DNA of 64,000 nt from Anisakis pegreffii (Eukaryota > Nematoda > Chromadorea > Rhabditida > Anisakidae): the NCBI GenBank assembly GCA_035041965.1, contig JAPYMA010000154.1, positions 1 to 64,000 on the forward strand. The letters run 5' to 3'. The first letter of the stretch is position 1, and the number at the start of each line of letters is the position of its first letter. Positions 60,206-64,000 of this stretch are shown here, in pieces. The notes below the pieces were generated by a model, which had not been told where the DNA came from, ran no database searches, and saw nothing but the letters and a program-made list of their open reading frames with translations. Made by a program: the position numbers and the translations under genes.

Positions 60206-63200
60206 GTAAGTTGCAATTTTCTAGTTCTCACATCGCCCTCCTCCCGTAATTCTGCACTTGATGACATTAGCACATTGCCCATACAAACAGTAGGGGTTTT
60301 TCGTTTAAATGCTCACTGGAGAACACCAAAAAGTCGGCTTCAATTTGAATTGTTCATCTAGCCGTGAATAGCAATGGAAACCTGTCGTTGCGAGTCGATC
60401 CAGTTGTCTTGTTTCTCTTACCAACAATTACTCGTGATTTGCGATTGACCCAATTATAAGGTTCATTTTTTGGTTGAGTAGCCGTTTATATTCACAAGAA
60501 TTTGATTTAAAACATAGTGATGGGACTCAGAAGTAGTGCTTTGCAGCAATTTTGATCTCAATTATCCGTCAACATTTTTTCCTTTTCTCACATGGAATCA
60601 TTTGACATAAAACTGATCGTGAGCAGTTTTTATCGTAAACAACACAAATATTGCGAAAACATTCAACGTGTTTTTCGTTTTTGCTTGCGCGATGAAATTT
60701 GCTTGTTGCGCTCATGTTGAAATTAAGAGTTTTGTGTTTCACTGCACTTCAAATTGGTTAAATTTTAATCGATGGCCTTGAAATAGAACGAAAATTTTCA
60801 TGAATAGTTTCGTAAACATATAAGCATGAAGTTATGTCAACCAGTTTATTGAATATTGTCAACATTTTGACGCTTCAGCAGTTCCGTGCATTTATCTTTA
60901 ACATTCTCCTTATACAGTTCTTTTCACAAGAGGTCGTTATTTGGCGATTCCTTTCATTTTCGATGACATTCTCAAAAAATGTGTTTTTCCTAGAAATTTA
61001 TCCGCAAATAATACTCCTTTGCAATCGTTCCTTTCGCTTGACATCTTCAACTCGTTGGTGCGATGAGTTGAAATAATATATTCGTCATTATCACTTGACG
61101 ATTCAGAGGACTGCAAAGGTTCTCACTATAATTTGATAAACGTCACCTCTGTGCTATGTTATATACACACATAAGCAATAAGGCATGAAAAATGAATGCA
61201 ATGATGCCATGTCAAGGTTGCTCCGTAATCCCTTCAATACTATCTGATCTACTGGCCGATTTCGTTCACCGGGTCAAACCTCGATCACCATTGTTTTTTG
61301 AACTGTGAAGAATACAAGTGTGATATGGTAAAATATATAGTAATATGTGTGATATGGTAGAAGTTAACGGGTACTGCTGGACACGGACCGAACAATTTTT
61401 CAGTTGTACCTATTTTTGAAAATTTCATTATCTATGTCGTCCATCAGTGTATATGACAATGAACGAACCAAAAAAAAACGAAGGCAGTCTCTGGTGTGAG
61501 GAGGCGAAAATTTGCGATTTCTGTTCGACGTTAGCGAAGATCACTCGATTTGCTCTACTGCGATTCAAAATGTTTCCTCAAAAAGCTATAAATTTTAATC
61601 TGCAAACAAAAACCACTGATATCGAGCATGCTATCTATTTTAAAGTTGTTCGTGACGAAGAACCGTCGCCTAGCTGTCAACAACGCGATATGATGACGAA
61701 CAAAGGTTCTTCGCATTGGCACTCTTAAGGTGCATATGCATGAATATTGCACTTGATTGAATTCTCTCGTCTGGTTTCATGTCAGATGTTCCGATCGCAT
61801 TCACTCAAACACTTCTTATCTGAGAATCGATCAATTCGGCATTGATCCATTGCATCTGACCAAATTTTATCTTCGATTATCCATTCAGTTGACAACACTT
61901 CAACGCACTCATCAAATCTTTGATTCAGTTGTTGGAAATTAAATTTTCAGCAGTCAGTTTTCGGCGAGGCACTTTGATGGATTCGTTTGAATTTCCTGAT
62001 TACGGCAATCATCGTAAATTATCCCGAAAATTTTTGAAACGCTTCTCAAGGGAAATCAATTACAAAATTACAAATAACTTTAAAATCCGGTTTTCAACTG
62101 TTCAATGCAAAAAAATGATTCGTTTGGTGCATTATTAAGTAAACTATCATAGAGTGTGATTATCGTCCAATGATCATTTCGAAATAATTTCCACTGAAAA
62201 TGTATATTTATAATCGTGGTTTTTGGTCGGCGAAGTGATGAGTTACTTTCTTTCCGAATAAACGAATTATAATTTGTTAAGACATCATGCTTAAATTAGC
62301 ATCAATCATGAAAACTGTACTGCTTTTCAATGAACAGAGGTGTTCGCTAGAGTGAATGAGACATTTTCATTCTCAGTTTTTATTCTAATTCAATTAACCC
62401 ACAAAATTAACCGTTCCGTTCGCTATGATCTTCTCTACTCTCCTTTTCGACCATCATAACTCTCCTCTTGACATTCAACGTGTTCGAATTTATCAACACA
62501 TAGACATGCTAGAGTACTGTATCGCACCGAAACTCACTTCACCGCAAAAATTTCATCCACAAAAATAATGCTGACATGTTATGAGCGCATATTATGATGA
62601 TTGAACGAGACGGTATATTCCCTGTGTCGGTACTGAAATACCGAATAAATATATGGTCTCATCACGTCTTATGTCGTCCCTTGATGTTCCCATATAACAA
62701 ATTGTGTTCACATGCACAGCACGAGATCGACGTTGAAAATTCATTGTAATCACCACACCCAATTCAAAATGTTTGTTTGTTACTTATCATGTCAGATGAA
62801 ACTTTATCGTTGAAAGTTACGATCGTTGAAAGATGCGATATACATAAATACTGTCAATATGGCACTCACGAAAGGTTATGTCATTCCTGAAATGAAAGAT
62901 TCATCAGCGATTCCAGTCGCCTTGTGTTTCTTTCATTTACCAATCAAATACTTCTCTGACCACAATATCGGAAACATCTTCCATCAAACTGAATCAAAAA
63001 TATTGCACCAAAAGTTGGCTTGTGTTTCTTTGCTCTTCAAAACATTAACAAGAGTGCATCATGAAAAGTATTTTAAATCATACAAACATTTAACTCACAA
63101 TGAAATTTTATGAACTGTTGCATTGTTTGATTCAGAATTGGTCATATCATTCAGAAAATTTTCAGTTTCTCAACGAAAGTCAATCTGTGATCTCTGAATG

Positions 63201-64000
63201 CCTCTCAGAAAAAGTGATTATTCTAGTTTGAATAAATATCATTTCCTTTACACAATTATTCTTTTCATTTGATGCGTTCCTTCCATATCACTCTCTCAGT
63301 TATTCAATCAGATGAGAAAAACGTTGGCAATTATCAGTTCATTTACAAACACCGAATATTTGAGTCTTTCGATTCATTGTATTCGGTCGCCACACTCAAA
63401 TGCTTGCTGACATTAGTTGTTGCTTTAAAAGACTTTTGTCCATTGGATCACATCCTCAAGAGGGTCGTTGAACTGCAAATCTATTGGATGATACTAATGA
63501 GTGGTATGAGTGATGCTAATACAAATATAAATCATTCACGAAAAAACTTTATCGTCGATTTTTCAGACAACGAAAACTTTCATGATCATCGCCTTTGCCA
63601 TTCAAAACATTAACAAGAGTGCATCTTAAAAAGTATTTTTAACCGTACAAATCAAGTGATGATGTGTACAAAAGAGCGCACTTTAATTGTTGGAAAAAAC
63701 AAAATCAAAAATGGGCCAAAAAGTTTCGACTAAGAAATGTATGAAAAGAAAGAAGAATGCTGTTCGAATTTTAACTACGAGCTTTCAAATTTATGGCATT
63801 TCAATGGATTTGGAACTGAGAAATAAACATGAAACGATTCAGAAAGTTCGTTGCTTCGATCAACAAAATGATAGTTTCGTTGTGTTGAAATGGTTATCGA
63901 TAATGTTGATGAAATTTTGATTGAACACGTAAATGGCTGTGTTGCATTGTTGTGTAATAGTTGTTAATTGATGGAGTGATCAGTTTTAAGGTCACAAAAC
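60206..64000. other. Right-hand end: intron or intergenic sequence
   Basis: No recognisable exon. Short duplications are present: GTGTGATATGGTA twice near 61317-61362, and a ~52-bp direct repeat at 63036-63087 and 63601-63652. The open frames at 61447-61728, 62826-63113 and 63269-63613 show no family resemblance. Confidence 0.45.
63036..63652 (+). repeat. Pair of ~52-bp direct repeats, 565 bp apart
   Basis: TTCAAAACATTAACAAGAGT followed by GCATC is identical at 63036-63060 and 63601-63625. The next ~27 bases (AAAAGTATTTTAAA and CATACAAA versus AAAAGTATTTTTAA and CGTACAAA) are similar. The intervening sequence is unique. It could be an old segmental duplication or the ends of a decayed element. 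Confidence 0.7.

Overview
The window is AT-rich animal DNA. Multi-exon genes are split by introns of roughly 50 bp to 8.5 kb, with GT-AG sites and short TTTCAG-like acceptors. Three signs point to a nematode, most likely an ascaridoid (Ascaris/Toxocara/Anisakis group): a cecropin P1-type peptide gene, known from ascarid worms; a U6 snRNA with the nematode-type 5' stem; and AG splice acceptors lying a few bases upstream of several start codons with no matching donor, as expected for spliced-leader trans-splicing.

Layout. The 3' half of a saccharopine dehydrogenase-like oxidoreductase gene (SCCPDH, + strand) occupies 715-13380, including an 8.6 kb intron. The stretch 13.4-20.4 kb is intergenic with diverged repeats and a G-quadruplex motif. 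Two minus-strand genes follow: a 3-mercaptopyruvate sulfurtransferase (20445-22828) and the Hsp90 ATPase activator AHSA1 (24110-27244). From 27.5 to 33.1 kb lies a repeat-dense region: a foldback element that contains a SINE-like retroposon, a tangle of inverted and tandem repeats, an intact U6 snRNA gene and a second G4 motif. Asparagine synthetase (34138-38613, minus) is followed by about 6 kb without a recognisable gene, except for a second, nearly identical SINE-like copy with its own target-site duplication. An SLC17-type MFS transporter (44509-49013, +) comes next, then a GC-rich 166-bp insertion with target-site duplication, a two-exon cecropin gene (51472-51873, minus) that is easily missed because it has only short exons, and cornichon (53986-55376, +). 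The last 8.6 kb holds one convincing but unidentified first exon (60091-60205, +) and otherwise little that I can call.

The genes are functionally unrelated: cysteine/sulfide metabolism, chaperone regulation, amino-acid synthesis, anion transport, ER export and innate defence. AHSA1 and MPST are head-to-tail on the same strand, but 1.28 kb apart, so an operon is possible and not demonstrated. All exon models were derived by hand from reading frame, splice-site phase and family resemblance. For each complete gene the phases join into one open frame from ATG to stop. The most notable observations are the cecropin gene, the recently active SINE-like family, the GC-rich insertion and the repeated candidate trans-splice acceptors. 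I did not find a clearly new multi-gene system.
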